This document shows positions 1 to 8,489 of a stretch of DNA of 64,000 bases, in pieces. Under the pieces are notes generated by a model. It did no database searches. It saw only the letters and a program-made list of their open reading frames with translations, and was not told the origin of the DNA. Each line of letters opens with the position of its first letter. Position 1 is the first letter of the stretch. Source of the stretch: Limnobacter litoralis (lineage in GTDB: Bacteria; Pseudomonadota; Gammaproteobacteria; Burkholderiales; Burkholderiaceae_B); assembly GCF_030160455.1 (NCBI RefSeq), contig NZ_BSOJ01000028.1, forward strand, positions 1 through 64,000, in the 5' to 3' direction. Position numbers and translations under genes: made by a program.

Positions 1-177
1 CATCGGTCATTTCCTCAAAAGAGGTTAATTGGCCGAATGCACTTACACAAATTTATTTACAGCCTCTCTGGCAGCGCAAACGATGTCGGCATTGGTGGCC
101 ACAAATTCGACAAGGTCTTTGATGCCGGTCGCGAACAATGGGTGATCTTCAATCACCAGAATTTTATTGGTATTCAT
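1..177 (-). pseudogene. Interrupted response-regulator receiver domain (partial)
   Basis: Reading leftwards from an ATG at 177, with a good ribosome binding site (AGGAG, 8 nt upstream), the frame gives 44 residues that begin MNTNKILVIEDHPLF and stop at 43-45. The LVIEDHP segment is typical of the first strand and acidic pocket of NarL/LuxR-type response regulators. The phosphoacceptor aspartate expected near residue 54 is not reached. A -1 shift near codon TTT (about 50-52) opens a second frame that stays open to the window edge and reads AFGQLTSFEEMTD, which resembles the next part of a receiver domain. The gene is therefore either frameshifted or carries a sequencing error. A separate ORF starting at base 3, behind a GAGGAA site, is the alternative. 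Confidence 0.5.
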
Positions 178-400
178 GCACAGGCTCCTACCGAGGTGAA
201 GTTAGTTAATACGGTGTCACTCTTTGTGATCAACTAACCCTAATGTATTCAAATGAGATTATTTTCCAACCCTCTTTAGGGTGAGTTGAAACTTTTCTGA
301 AAGTTCCGTCAACCGTAAAGCGACGAATAATGAAGTATTGATAGAGATTGAATGCGCAGCTGTGCACATTACAGGGCGAAGTTGACTGTAAACTACCGCT

Positions 401-1108
401 ATGCGAGCAAAACCCTTGAAATCCACTGTTAAAGCGGCAGAAGAGCCTCAGGCGCGGGCCCGACGCAAAGAGCAGACGCGCCAGAACCTGATGCAGGCCG
501 CGCTGTCGCTCGTGAATGCGGGCAGCAGCTTCACCGCTTTGGGTATTCGTGAGATCACGCGTGAGGCGGGCGTCGTTCCGACGGCGTTTTATCGGCATTT
601 CAAAAATACCGACGAACTTGGATTGGCCTTGGTCGAAGAAGGGGGCATTACTTTGCGCCGCTTGCTCAGGGAAGCGCGTCAGGCCAGTTTGCCTGGTGAG
701 GACATGATTCGCCACTCGGTGAGTGTATTCGTGAACTACCTGAAGCAACATCACCTTGAATGGCGCTTTGTCACGACAGAGCGATCGGGTGGTTCACGCA
801 TGCTGCGTGCAGCCATTCGCAATGAGATTTCACATTTCACCAATGAAATGGTCTCAGACATTCGTGCGCTGAATATTTTTCCCAATTTGTCCACGCCATC
901 GCTCCAAAGAATTTGCAGTCTGGTGGTGGTGCTTATGATGCATTCGGCGCTGGATTTTCTGGATCTGGGGCCGGGGCAGCCCAAGCTTGAGGAAGAAATG
1001 ATTGATGATTTCGTCAAGCAAATTGTTCTTGTTTTTCTCGGGGGGGCCAATTGGCAGGAGGATCCCCAGAAGCCTTTGCTGGATGGCATGAGTGATGCCA
1101 AGCACTAG
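401..1108 (+). CDS. fabR: TetR-family regulator, FabR-like
   Basis: A 235-residue regulator with an N-terminal helix-turn-helix at about residues 48-68 (IREITREAGVVPTAFYRHF). The following DELGLALVEEGG and LRRLLREARQ segments match E. coli FabR closely in order and spacing. FabR represses unsaturated fatty acid synthesis genes in response to the acyl-ACP or acyl-CoA pool, and that role is inferred here from similarity. About 20 extra residues precede the conserved RARRKEQTR start of the family, so the true start could lie slightly downstream. The neighbours are not fatty acid genes. The stop codon overlaps the start of the next ORF (GTG at 1092, ATG at 1095), which suggests co-transcription. 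Confidence 0.8.
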   Translation: MRAKPLKSTVKAAEEPQARARRKEQTRQNLMQAALSLVNAGSSFTALGIREITREAGVVPTAFYRHFKNTDELGLALVEEGGITLRRLLREARQASLPGEDMIRHSVSVFVNYLKQHHLEWRFVTTERSGGSRMLRAAIRNEISHFTNEMVSDIRALNIFPNLSTPSLQRICSLVVVLMMHSALDFLDLGPGQPKLEEEMIDDFVKQIVLVFLGGANWQEDPQKPLLDGMSDAKH

Positions 1109-2516
1109 ACCGCCGGTCTATGTTGATCTGGATGGCACCTTAAGTCCATCTGATTTGTTGCTCGAGGCCTGCCTGCAACTCGTTCGTCTCCGTTTTCTCA
1201 ATGTCTTTCTGTTGATTGCATGGGCCTTGAAAGGGGCTTGGTATTTCAAGTCAAAACTGGCCACTTGCATACAGCCGGACACCGAACTGTTTCCGATACG
1301 CGCCGGGCTGCTGGATGAATTGGTGGCGCTAAAAGCCGAAGGACACAGGTTGGTTCTGGCCACGGCGTCTGTCGAAAGCTGGGTATTGCCGATTGCCGCA
1401 CGTCTTGGCTTGTTCGATGCAGTCATTGCCAGCCGCACTTCCAACCTCAAAGGTGTGCGCAAATTGAGGGCCATCGAATCAGACGCAGGGGGGCAGCCTT
1501 TCGTTTACTACGGCGACTCAGCGGCTGACATTCCTGTCTGGAAAGCGGCACAGCGGCCTGTGGCGGTGGCGCCCTCATGGCGAACCCGATTGAAAGCCAA
1601 GGCAGCGGGTGTGCAGCTTGAGGTGTTCCAGGTCAAGGGTGATACAGCATTCAAGGTTATTTCGCGAGCCATGCGTGTTCAGCAATGGGCAAAAAATGCC
1701 TTGTTGTTTTTGCCCTTGGTGGCAGCTCACCAATTGAATGCGCACCTGTGGCTGCAAATGTTGATGGGTTTTGTGGCATTTGGTTTGGTGGCGTCCGCAA
1801 CCTACATCTGGAACGACTTGATGGATTTGGTGCCCGATCGTCATCATCCCAGAAAGCGGCTCAGGCCCATGGCCAGCGGTGCGCTTTCCCCCGCATCGGC
1901 ATTGTTGTTGATGTTTTTTTTGGCACTGGCTGGGTTCGCCTTGTCTTTGCTGGCTGCAGGCGGTGCATTTACCAGCGTACTGTTGGCTTACACCGCATTG
2001 ACGCTTCTCTACACGTTTCGTCTGAAAAGGGTGCCTTTTGTGGACGTGCTTACGCTGGCCTTGCTGTACACGGTGCGCGTTATTGCAGGTGGGCTTGCCA
2101 CAGGCATTGAAGTGTCCAGTTGGCTGCTTGCAATTTCATTGTTTGTGTTTTTGAGTCTGGCGCTGGTCAAGCGTTGTGCCGAACTTGAGTTTCTGCAGTT
2201 CGAGGGGGTAGAGCCCAGTGGACGTGGCTATCGAATGTCCGATTTGGGGTATCTGGTTTCAATGGGTATTTCCAGCGGTTTTGTGGCGGTGTTGGTGCTG
2301 GCCTTGTACGTGGATAGCCAAAACGGTTCGATGCTGTATCATCAGCCCAAGTTTTTGTGGGGCATTTGCCCGATTTTTCTGTATTGGTTAATGCGTATCT
2401 GGATACTGACTTCCAGGCGCGAAATGATCGACGATCCTGTGCACTTTGCAATTCACGACCGGGTCAGCTGGCTGGTCTTGGTGTGCATGGTCGTACTGGC
2501 CGCCTTGGCCGTTTGA
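1095..2516 (+). CDS. HAD phosphatase-UbiA prenyltransferase fusion protein
   Basis: A two-domain membrane protein of 473 residues. Residues 1-185 form a HAD-type phosphatase domain with the nucleophile motif DLDGT at 11-15 and GDSAAD at 140-145. Residues 195-473 are a UbiA-family membrane prenyltransferase with the Asp-rich motif NDLMDLVPDRHHPRKRLRP at 240-258 and several hydrophobic helices. Related proteins transfer phosphoribose or aromatic rings to polyprenyl carriers, like decaprenyl-phosphate phosphoribosyltransferase. The HAD domain could then remove the phosphate, but that is inference. An upstream GTG at 1092 is an equally possible start. The gene overlaps the regulator before it, and a membrane glycosyltransferase follows 16 bases later, so a lipid-linked sugar pathway is likely. 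Confidence 0.8.
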   Translation: MPSTRPPVYVDLDGTLSPSDLLLEACLQLVRLRFLNVFLLIAWALKGAWYFKSKLATCIQPDTELFPIRAGLLDELVALKAEGHRLVLATASVESWVLPIAARLGLFDAVIASRTSNLKGVRKLRAIESDAGGQPFVYYGDSAADIPVWKAAQRPVAVAPSWRTRLKAKAAGVQLEVFQVKGDTAFKVISRAMRVQQWAKNALLFLPLVAAHQLNAHLWLQMLMGFVAFGLVASATYIWNDLMDLVPDRHHPRKRLRPMASGALSPASALLLMFFLALAGFALSLLAAGGAFTSVLLAYTALTLLYTFRLKRVPFVDVLTLALLYTVRVIAGGLATGIEVSSWLLAISLFVFLSLALVKRCAELEFLQFEGVEPSGRGYRMSDLGYLVSMGISSGFVAVLVLALYVDSQNGSMLYHQPKFLWGICPIFLYWLMRIWILTSRREMIDDPVHFAIHDRVSWLVLVCMVVLAALAV

Positions 2517-2532
2517 AATTGGGGTGTTGAAC

Positions 2533-4101
2533 GTGAATTCCAACGAGGTCAGGGCCTCCATTCAGGTCGGTCAAGCCCGACGTATATTCTGGTTTGTGGT
2601 GCTGGTGACAGGGCTTGTCAAGCTTTGCATGGCCCGCTATTTTCCGATCACCGGCGATGAAGCCTTCTTCGATCAATGGGCCAATTTTCCAGGGTGGGGC
2701 TATTACGATCACCCACCGATGATTGGGTGGTGGCTGTGGATTTTGCATCACTTCGGCGATGGGCCTGTGGTGATCCGTTCTGCCACCGTGGCTTTGACCA
2801 CAATTATTTCCTTTGGGGTGGTTTATCTGGCCAAGCGCCTGATGCCTATGCACGATGAAGCAAAGGCCTGGCTGGCAGGCGCAGTGTATTTGTCTCTGCC
2901 GGTGTCGTGGTATGGCGTCTTTGTCACCACTGACACCCCGCTGATTTTCTTCACGGGCGTGTCCATTGCGTTCTATGTCATCGCAATTCGCCGAGAGTCG
3001 GCACCGACCATGTTCCTCAGTGGTGTTTTTCTCGGACTCGCGTTCTTGTCGAAGTATTTCGCGGTGCTGTTGGGTCTGGCTTTCGGCATTCATTTGCTGT
3101 TTCACCGCAAACGTTTTCAGTACATCGGCTTGTTGCTTTTGGGGGTGTTGCCTTTGGCAGCCATCAATGTCATTTACAACGCCACCCATTGCTGGAACAA
3201 CATCATGTTCAATTTGGTGAACCGCAATGAGGATGCCGCGCTGGGGTGGCACAACCTGGCTTTGTTTCTGGTCATGATGATTTACCTCATTTCACCTTGG
3301 GCAACCTGGAGATTGATTCGCAATGCAGGTGGCTGGCGCAGTCATCGCGCACTGAGTGCTACTTTTCTTATTCCGATGGGGCTTTTCCTTTTGTTGTCTC
3401 TGGAAAAAACCATCGGGCTGCATTGGGTGTTGGGCTTTTTGCCGGTGGCCTTTGTCATGCTGGCCGCCTGCACCCCCGCTCACACCCTGAAGAAATTGAT
3501 CGGTTTCAATGCGCTGTTGGGTATTCCACACCTGCTGTTTTTCGGCGCACTCATGTTTGCCAACCCGGCGATCTGGCCGAAGCCAGGGTTTCGAGAAGAT
3601 GTGCGCTTTCATCGATACACCGATGAAATTGTGGTGGGTCTGACTGAAGACATGCCAGCAGGGGCGGTGCTGACCACCATGGCCTATTCGCCAGCCGCCC
3701 TGTTGTCTTACCACTATGGGCACTATGTGCCAGTGTTTGGGCCGGGCAAATACCATGCACGAAACGACGATGTGTTCGTGGATTGGCGAACCATGGCCGG
3801 CAAAGCCATTCGGATTGTCAGCAAGGGTGAGCCCATTGATCCGGCTGTCTATCAAAACTATTTAAGCCATGTGCGCGTGTCAGAAAAGACCATTGCCGAG
3901 GTGCCGTTTTACATTGTGGACGGCGATGACTTCAATTACGAGGCATTCAGAAATGTGGTGCTGCGTGAAGCGGCAGAAAAGTATTACCAGATACCCAAAC
4001 CGCTGCCGGTGTTTGCGTGTCCGTTCGGCGAGCGGTATGGGTTTGAAAAAGAATGCAGGGTCGGTGACATGGGTGTCTTGAAAGGCATATTGGGCCGATA
4101 A
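2533..4101 (+). CDS. ArnT/PMT-like membrane glycosyltransferase (GT39/GT83 type)
   Basis: A polytopic membrane protein of 522 residues with about ten hydrophobic helices. The first periplasmic loop carries the family signature: FPITGDEAFFDQW with Asp42-Glu43, then GWGYYDHPPM at about 54-63. Enzymes of this fold move a sugar from a polyprenyl-phosphate donor to an acceptor on the outer face of the inner membrane. The donor and acceptor here cannot be read from the sequence. The open frame extends upstream to 2446 inside the preceding gene, but the GTG at 2533 has a GGGG site 8 nt upstream and follows the previous stop directly. Its pairing with the HAD-UbiA gene suggests the two make and use one lipid-linked sugar. 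Confidence 0.8.
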   Translation: MNSNEVRASIQVGQARRIFWFVVLVTGLVKLCMARYFPITGDEAFFDQWANFPGWGYYDHPPMIGWWLWILHHFGDGPVVIRSATVALTTIISFGVVYLAKRLMPMHDEAKAWLAGAVYLSLPVSWYGVFVTTDTPLIFFTGVSIAFYVIAIRRESAPTMFLSGVFLGLAFLSKYFAVLLGLAFGIHLLFHRKRFQYIGLLLLGVLPLAAINVIYNATHCWNNIMFNLVNRNEDAALGWHNLALFLVMMIYLISPWATWRLIRNAGGWRSHRALSATFLIPMGLFLLLSLEKTIGLHWVLGFLPVAFVMLAACTPAHTLKKLIGFNALLGIPHLLFFGALMFANPAIWPKPGFREDVRFHRYTDEIVVGLTEDMPAGAVLTTMAYSPAALLSYHYGHYVPVFGPGKYHARNDDVFVDWRTMAGKAIRIVSKGEPIDPAVYQNYLSHVRVSEKTIAEVPFYIVDGDDFNYEAFRNVVLREAAEKYYQIPKPLPVFACPFGERYGFEKECRVGDMGVLKGILGR

Positions 4102-4103
4102 GC

Positions 4104-5072
4104 TCAGTGTTTGACGGCTTGCCAGTGCACCTCTCCTGAGACAGTGCCTGGCGTGGTGTTTCCGTCAATCACCACCGGAATCGACCAGTGTCCGGTTTCT
4201 TTGTGATTGTCCGGCCAACTGGCCTGAATTCTGGGATCTTGGTAGGTGACGGTGTGCCCTTGGTTCACCTTGATCCAGTCTTCGGGTCCACCTGTTTTGC
4301 CATAGAGCTTCAGTTGATCAAACCACTTGTGATGCTGATTCACCCAGACCCCGTCTTTTCTCAGCTCAATGAACGCTTGGCCCTGATCGTCAAGCACCTG
4401 CAGGGTTTTTTCGCTGTTGATCGGCCTTGACAACAGGATGATCGACCCGCTGACACCGGGAATCATCGCCGTCAATTCAGTGTCAGGGCTCTGGGTGACT
4501 TCCGGCTGCCAGAATCCGTGCATCACGGGTTTGGACGACACTGCAACCGGAACAACGATGCGTTTTCCATCGACTCGCAAACTCAGTTTGAAGGGTTTGG
4601 GAGGATCGTCAACCAGTCTCTTGTCATACCATCCATAGCCAGTTTGTTCTGCCACCGTACTCCACTGGGGGGGCAGGTCCTTTTTGGCCATCAAAAGCGC
4701 GGGCACTTTGCCGCCCCCGGGTTGCTGTGCCCTGAACCAGGCTGCGGCATTCAAATCGGCTTGTACCTTGCCTTCTCTCAACCGTATAAATGCGCGCCCC
4801 TGCGGGTCCAGAATGTCCACTTGATGCGTGCCGTCTGTCGCCAAGGCAAACTGGTTAACCGTGGTTTGGACAACACGAATGTCAATGCCTGAAGGGGCCT
4901 TGAAATGGCTGGAAATGACGGGAATGCCTGCACCCGATTCGCTGCTTTCGTGCGCACCCGAAGGTGTGCACACCAGAAACAGCGCAGCCATGGATGCTGT
5001 ACCGACGATCCTGAAAAAAAACCCCAGCCCAAAGGCCGGGGTTTTCAATGCTCCAAAACGATTAGCTTGCAT
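4104..5072 (-). CDS. Exported two-repeat protein of unknown function
   Basis: I do not recognise the family. The 322-residue reading has an N-terminal segment with Arg5, Lys10 and Arg21, then a hydrophobic stretch ending near SGA (residue 40), consistent with a signal peptide. The remainder appears to be an internal duplication. Residues 88-113 (LDPQGRAFIRLREGKV and on) align with 227-251 (LDDQGQAFIELRKDGV and on). Trp137 aligns with Trp266, YDKR near 149 with YQDPR near 277, and VDGK near 167 with IDGN near 302. The start overlaps the last codons of the oxidase gene upstream, and codons 10-20 run through the oxidase terminator hairpin. A start at 4991 is the alternative but would leave a poor signal peptide. 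Confidence 0.6.
   Translation of the reverse strand: MQANRFGALKTPAFGLGFFFRIVGTASMAALFLVCTPSGAHESSESGAGIPVISSHFKAPSGIDIRVVQTTVNQFALATDGTHQVDILDPQGRAFIRLREGKVQADLNAAAWFRAQQPGGGKVPALLMAKKDLPPQWSTVAEQTGYGWYDKRLVDDPPKPFKLSLRVDGKRIVVPVAVSSKPVMHGFWQPEVTQSPDTELTAMIPGVSGSIILLSRPINSEKTLQVLDDQGQAFIELRKDGVWVNQHHKWFDQLKLYGKTGGPEDWIKVNQGHTVTYQDPRIQASWPDNHKETGHWSIPVVIDGNTTPGTVSGEVHWQAVKH
5014..5046 (-). terminator. Intrinsic terminator of the copper radical oxidase gene
   Basis: On the minus strand a GC-rich stem (AACCCC-GCC paired with GGC-GGGGTT, one mismatch, loop CAAA) is followed by seven T residues. It lies 15 bases beyond the oxidase stop codon. It also lies inside the longest reading of the next gene, where it would encode part of the signal peptide region, so it may act as an attenuator. 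Confidence 0.75.
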
Positions 5073-7359
5073 TTTGAATCATGAAGCTGACTGATTTGGA
5101 GGGAAGCAAATTGCCCTTTGAGTCTTTGGTGCGCACAAAGACCATATAAGCACCTGCAGGCAATACGGCGGCCTGGCTTGGTACTTTGAAGGACAGGTTC
5201 TTGCCCGCCACTTTCGTGAAGGCCGATTTCGGAACCACGACAGTGCGTTGGTCACCGTCAACCAAGTGGGTTGTGACCGTGTGACGCACGATGATGACTG
5301 AGTCAATGTCGCTGGCCATGGTGTTGCCACCCATTTGAACAGTCAGTTCGTCGCCGCGGTGTGCCGCTTTCAATGTGGCCTGCCCCGTGACTGGATTGGG
5401 TGCTGGGGCATCCGTGAATCCGGTCAAGACAGGTCGTGCGGGATTCGTCACATAGGGTGGTGTGTAAATCTCGAACGAGGGGTCCCGACCGTCATTGGGC
5501 GCAAAACCAAAAGCCGCCAGGTTAATGTCCTTCAGATACAGGGTGGAAATCGGCGCATGGCCACCCACCAGTACACGCCCATCGGGCATCAGCAGGGCGG
5601 TGTTGTGATAGGTGCGGGGGTGATGTGCAACCGCCATTTCAGTCCAGGTTTTGGTTTTTGGATCAAAACGTTCTGCTGTCTTGCGTGGGTATTCCACACC
5701 AGGTGCCGCTACGCCATCGCGGTCTGCGCCGCTAAACACCATGACGCTGTCATCGGGCAGCAAAACACCACTGCCGTACCAGCGTGTCTGGTTCAATGCG
5801 CCAGTCACTTCGCTGCTGTAGCCAACCACCTTGGCGTCCGCCTGCTTTGCTGCGGGTTGCGTCTTCACTGTGTCGATGCGTGATCCCGCTACGGCGACAT
5901 AACCCCCGGGCGAACCGGCCACGACCAGTGGCAAGACTCCGCCAGCAGTCAGGAAGCTTGCGTCGGTGTACTGGCCGTTTGCATTGGGTCTAAGTGGCAG
6001 CATGATCGAGAATGTTGAACCCCGCATGCCCGCGCCCACCACTTGTTGCAAAGCCGCTTGCGGATTGCCCCCCAAGGTTGAGAGCGTTTTCAGCAAGGCT
6101 TGTGGGCTCTTGATGGGCGCCTGGGTCAATACCTTGGCAAGCGCAGCGGTTGTCGCGCTGCCACCTGTGGCCACATTCAATGCTTGGGTCAATGATCCCA
6201 GGCCCGCGTCATCGAACTTCATCGGGAAGCCTGCGTAGGCAATGTCCGTCCAGCTGTCTGTGCCTGGATTATACGCGCCGGTGATGTTCCAGAGGGGCTG
6301 ATCGTAGCTTTGGCCAAACGGGTTGAAGGCTTGTCCGCCCGCGTTGTAATACACTTCGCCATCAGGCAGCAGGTGCAGCCTGGGGAACAAGGGCAGCGCG
6401 CGCTGCGCAGCTGGGCCGTTGACCTTCCAGATGCCTTTGCCGTCTGTTCCGCCATTCATGTCGAAGGTTTCGGTTTGCACCACGTTTCGACCACTTTGCT
6501 CTGGCGCTTGTGGGTAAACAGGTTTCAGCAATTTGGTAACACCACTTGCCACAAAAATCTTGCTGTCAGCAAGATTCACAGTGGAGGGGTACCAGCGACC
6601 GTAGTTCATGTCAGCCAGTTGGGTCCACTCGTTGGTGTTCTGATTGTAGGCTCTGGCGTTTCTCAGGCCTTCCAGTTCTACCAAGCCGTAAGGCACATTG
6701 TTGATACCCGGTTCGCTGTAATAGCTTGTACCACCCACGGCCATGATTCGCCCGTCGGCCAGCATGGTGACGTCAGCGCAGAACAGGGCGCCATCGGCAC
6801 TGTTGGTTTGCTTGTTTGAACTCAGGCCGGGTACCAGTTCTGTGCTGTTGTAACCGTTGGGGTTTGCACCTGCGTCAATCGGGTAGGGCAGAAGCCAGCT
6901 GGTCGCCGAGTTGGCATCCCGGGGAATGTGCATCAGGCGGGTCTGGTCGTTGATGGCCTTTTGACCAAAGTCGGTCAGAATGCCCAGCTGGAAATCTTCA
7001 GTGCCTTCCAGTGCATTGAAATACAGAAAATCACCATCAGGCAACAGAGAGATCGTGCCTGCAGCGGGTTTGCATTTCATGCGACCATGCGCGGGGTCAG
7101 CCAGACACTTTTGGTCAGTGGCCACCGGGTCCACCGCGATTGCGTTGCCCTTGGAATCTTTGGTGCGGTAATACACGTAAGGTTCGGCAAAAGGCTCGCT
7201 GAAAGAGCCCAGACAACTGGCGTCTTTACAGGTTTGTTGTGGGTTGGTGGGTACATATTTTGCGCCGATCAGGTCGTCGAGCAGACCTGCGGCATGCGCT
7301 GCGGTGGACGCAGTAATGGTAAAGGCGATTGCGGTCGCCAGACGGTTCAGCTTGAACAT
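5062..7359 (-). CDS. Secreted copper radical oxidase (galactose/glyoxal oxidase family)
   Basis: A 765-residue protein with a signal peptide (MFKLNRL, then a hydrophobic stretch, then AHA-AG near residue 24). Kelch-like motifs fill the middle, and the end is a DUF1929 immunoglobulin-like domain (IYTPPYV near 631 onward). By comparison with Fusarium galactose oxidase, all cofactor and copper ligands appear present: Cys194 (LFCADVTM) and Tyr257 (GRWYPST) for the Tyr-Cys radical, Tyr584-His585 (PRTYHNT), and His698 (TTHLVDGDQR). Such enzymes oxidise alcohols or aldehydes and make hydrogen peroxide. The substrate is unknown. A segment at about 380-460 is longer than in the fungal enzyme. The ATG at 7359 is chosen because GGAGGAGGATGAC precedes it. 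Confidence 0.85.
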   Translation of the reverse strand: MFKLNRLATAIAFTITASTAAHAAGLLDDLIGAKYVPTNPQQTCKDASCLGSFSEPFAEPYVYYRTKDSKGNAIAVDPVATDQKCLADPAHGRMKCKPAAGTISLLPDGDFLYFNALEGTEDFQLGILTDFGQKAINDQTRLMHIPRDANSATSWLLPYPIDAGANPNGYNSTELVPGLSSNKQTNSADGALFCADVTMLADGRIMAVGGTSYYSEPGINNVPYGLVELEGLRNARAYNQNTNEWTQLADMNYGRWYPSTVNLADSKIFVASGVTKLLKPVYPQAPEQSGRNVVQTETFDMNGGTDGKGIWKVNGPAAQRALPLFPRLHLLPDGEVYYNAGGQAFNPFGQSYDQPLWNITGAYNPGTDSWTDIAYAGFPMKFDDAGLGSLTQALNVATGGSATTAALAKVLTQAPIKSPQALLKTLSTLGGNPQAALQQVVGAGMRGSTFSIMLPLRPNANGQYTDASFLTAGGVLPLVVAGSPGGYVAVAGSRIDTVKTQPAAKQADAKVVGYSSEVTGALNQTRWYGSGVLLPDDSVMVFSGADRDGVAAPGVEYPRKTAERFDPKTKTWTEMAVAHHPRTYHNTALLMPDGRVLVGGHAPISTLYLKDINLAAFGFAPNDGRDPSFEIYTPPYVTNPARPVLTGFTDAPAPNPVTGQATLKAAHRGDELTVQMGGNTMASDIDSVIIVRHTVTTHLVDGDQRTVVVPKSAFTKVAGKNLSFKVPSQAAVLPAGAYMVFVRTKDSKGNLLPSKSVSFMIQNAS

Positions 7360-7531
7360 GTCATCCTCCTCCAGACAAGCTGTTGCTACAACGCCGGTAA
7401 TCACATGGAAATGCTACCGGTCGAATTTTTTTGTTAACACTTGTTACTTAAGAGTGTGCACCAGCCGCGAAGGTTTGTCAAAAAAGAATAATGGAAGTTA
7501 TGGTTTTAAGATGTCTTTGGGAATGGGGACG

Positions 7532-7565
7532 AAAAAAAACCCTTGGTGTTTAAACCAAGGGTTTT
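7532..7565 (-). terminator. Intrinsic terminator downstream of tRNA-Met
   Basis: An 11-bp perfect stem (AAACCCTTGGT with ACCAAGGGTTT, loop GTTTAA) is followed on the minus strand by eight T residues. It starts six bases after the tRNA 3' end and probably ends the Tol-Pal/tRNA transcript. Confidence 0.85.
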
Positions 7566-7570
7566 GTATT

Positions 7571-7647
<77 letters not shown>

Positions 7648-7720
7648 GAAGACCGAGATTATAACTGAGGCAAGCAATAAAAAGAAGCGGCTTTTTCAAA
7701 AAAATGCAACGTCTGTCGTT

Positions 7721-8467
7721 TTATTTCAGTGCTGTCAATCGGGTTTTGGCGCTTGCTGCTGCGGGGCTGTCCGGATACTTGGAAATCAGTTCATTCAGCG
7801 TCTTTTTGGCACCAGGAATGCTACGTAATTCAATTTGACTGCTGGCCATGCTCAACAGTGCGTCAGGCGCGCGTGGGCTGCTTGGAAAGTCTTTGGCCAA
7901 ATCACGCTGAGTAATCAGAGCAGTTTTGTAATCGCCCTGGGCAAACTGGCAGCTACCCAAGAAATAACGGACCTGCGGCACCAGATCACTTTTGGGGTAG
8001 GAGTCCAGAAAGGCGGAAAACTGCTTTGCGGCTTCACTGAAGTTGCCGCCTTTGAAATTGTCCAAACCGGTTTGATAGGCTTTGGCCTGATCTGCCGGTA
8101 CTCGGTAAGTCACACCGTCCAGTTCGATCGGTTGTGGTTCCAGTGCCTTCAGGCGCTGGTCGAGGCTGGTGTACAAGGTGCGGTTGTCGTCCTGAAGCTT
8201 GCGAATGGCGTTGTTGGCCACCTCAAGTTCACCACGAAGTTTTTCAATTTCCTTGTCTTTGTTGGCAAGGGATTGCGCCAGGGTCAGTTGACCCTGGCTG
8301 GTTGATTCGAGTTGGCTGACCCTCTGTTCCAGCTGGCTGATTCTTTGGCGCAAGTCGAGAATGGCTTTGCGAGCGTCATCGTCCTCAAAGAGGGCATATG
8401 AAGGGCGGGCAAAGGCCATCAACATCAGAGCCATCGCACCGGCAAGCTGGGCAGATTTTCTGGTCAT
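7721..8467 (-). CDS. cpoB: Cell division coordinator CpoB (YbgF)
   Basis: A 248-residue periplasmic protein that is last in the Tol-Pal operon. It has a signal peptide ending near PSYA, a coiled coil at about 25-85 (repeated LRQRISQLEQRVSQLE-type heptads), and C-terminal TPR repeats from about 120 (YQTGLDNFKGGNFSEA, YFLGSCQFAQGDYKTA). In E. coli CpoB trimerises, binds TolA and couples peptidoglycan synthesis to outer-membrane constriction. The ORF opens at a TTG one codon earlier; AGGAG lies 9 nt before that TTG and 12 nt before the ATG, so either is possible. The gene follows pal by 22 bases. Confidence 0.95.
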   Translation of the reverse strand: MTRKSAQLAGAMALMLMAFARPSYALFEDDDARKAILDLRQRISQLEQRVSQLESTSQGQLTLAQSLANKDKEIEKLRGELEVANNAIRKLQDDNRTLYTSLDQRLKALEPQPIELDGVTYRVPADQAKAYQTGLDNFKGGNFSEAAKQFSAFLDSYPKSDLVPQVRYFLGSCQFAQGDYKTALITQRDLAKDFPSSPRAPDALLSMASSQIELRSIPGAKKTLNELISKYPDSPAAASAKTRLTALK

Positions 8468-8489
8468 CAAAACGAACGTCTCCTATTGC

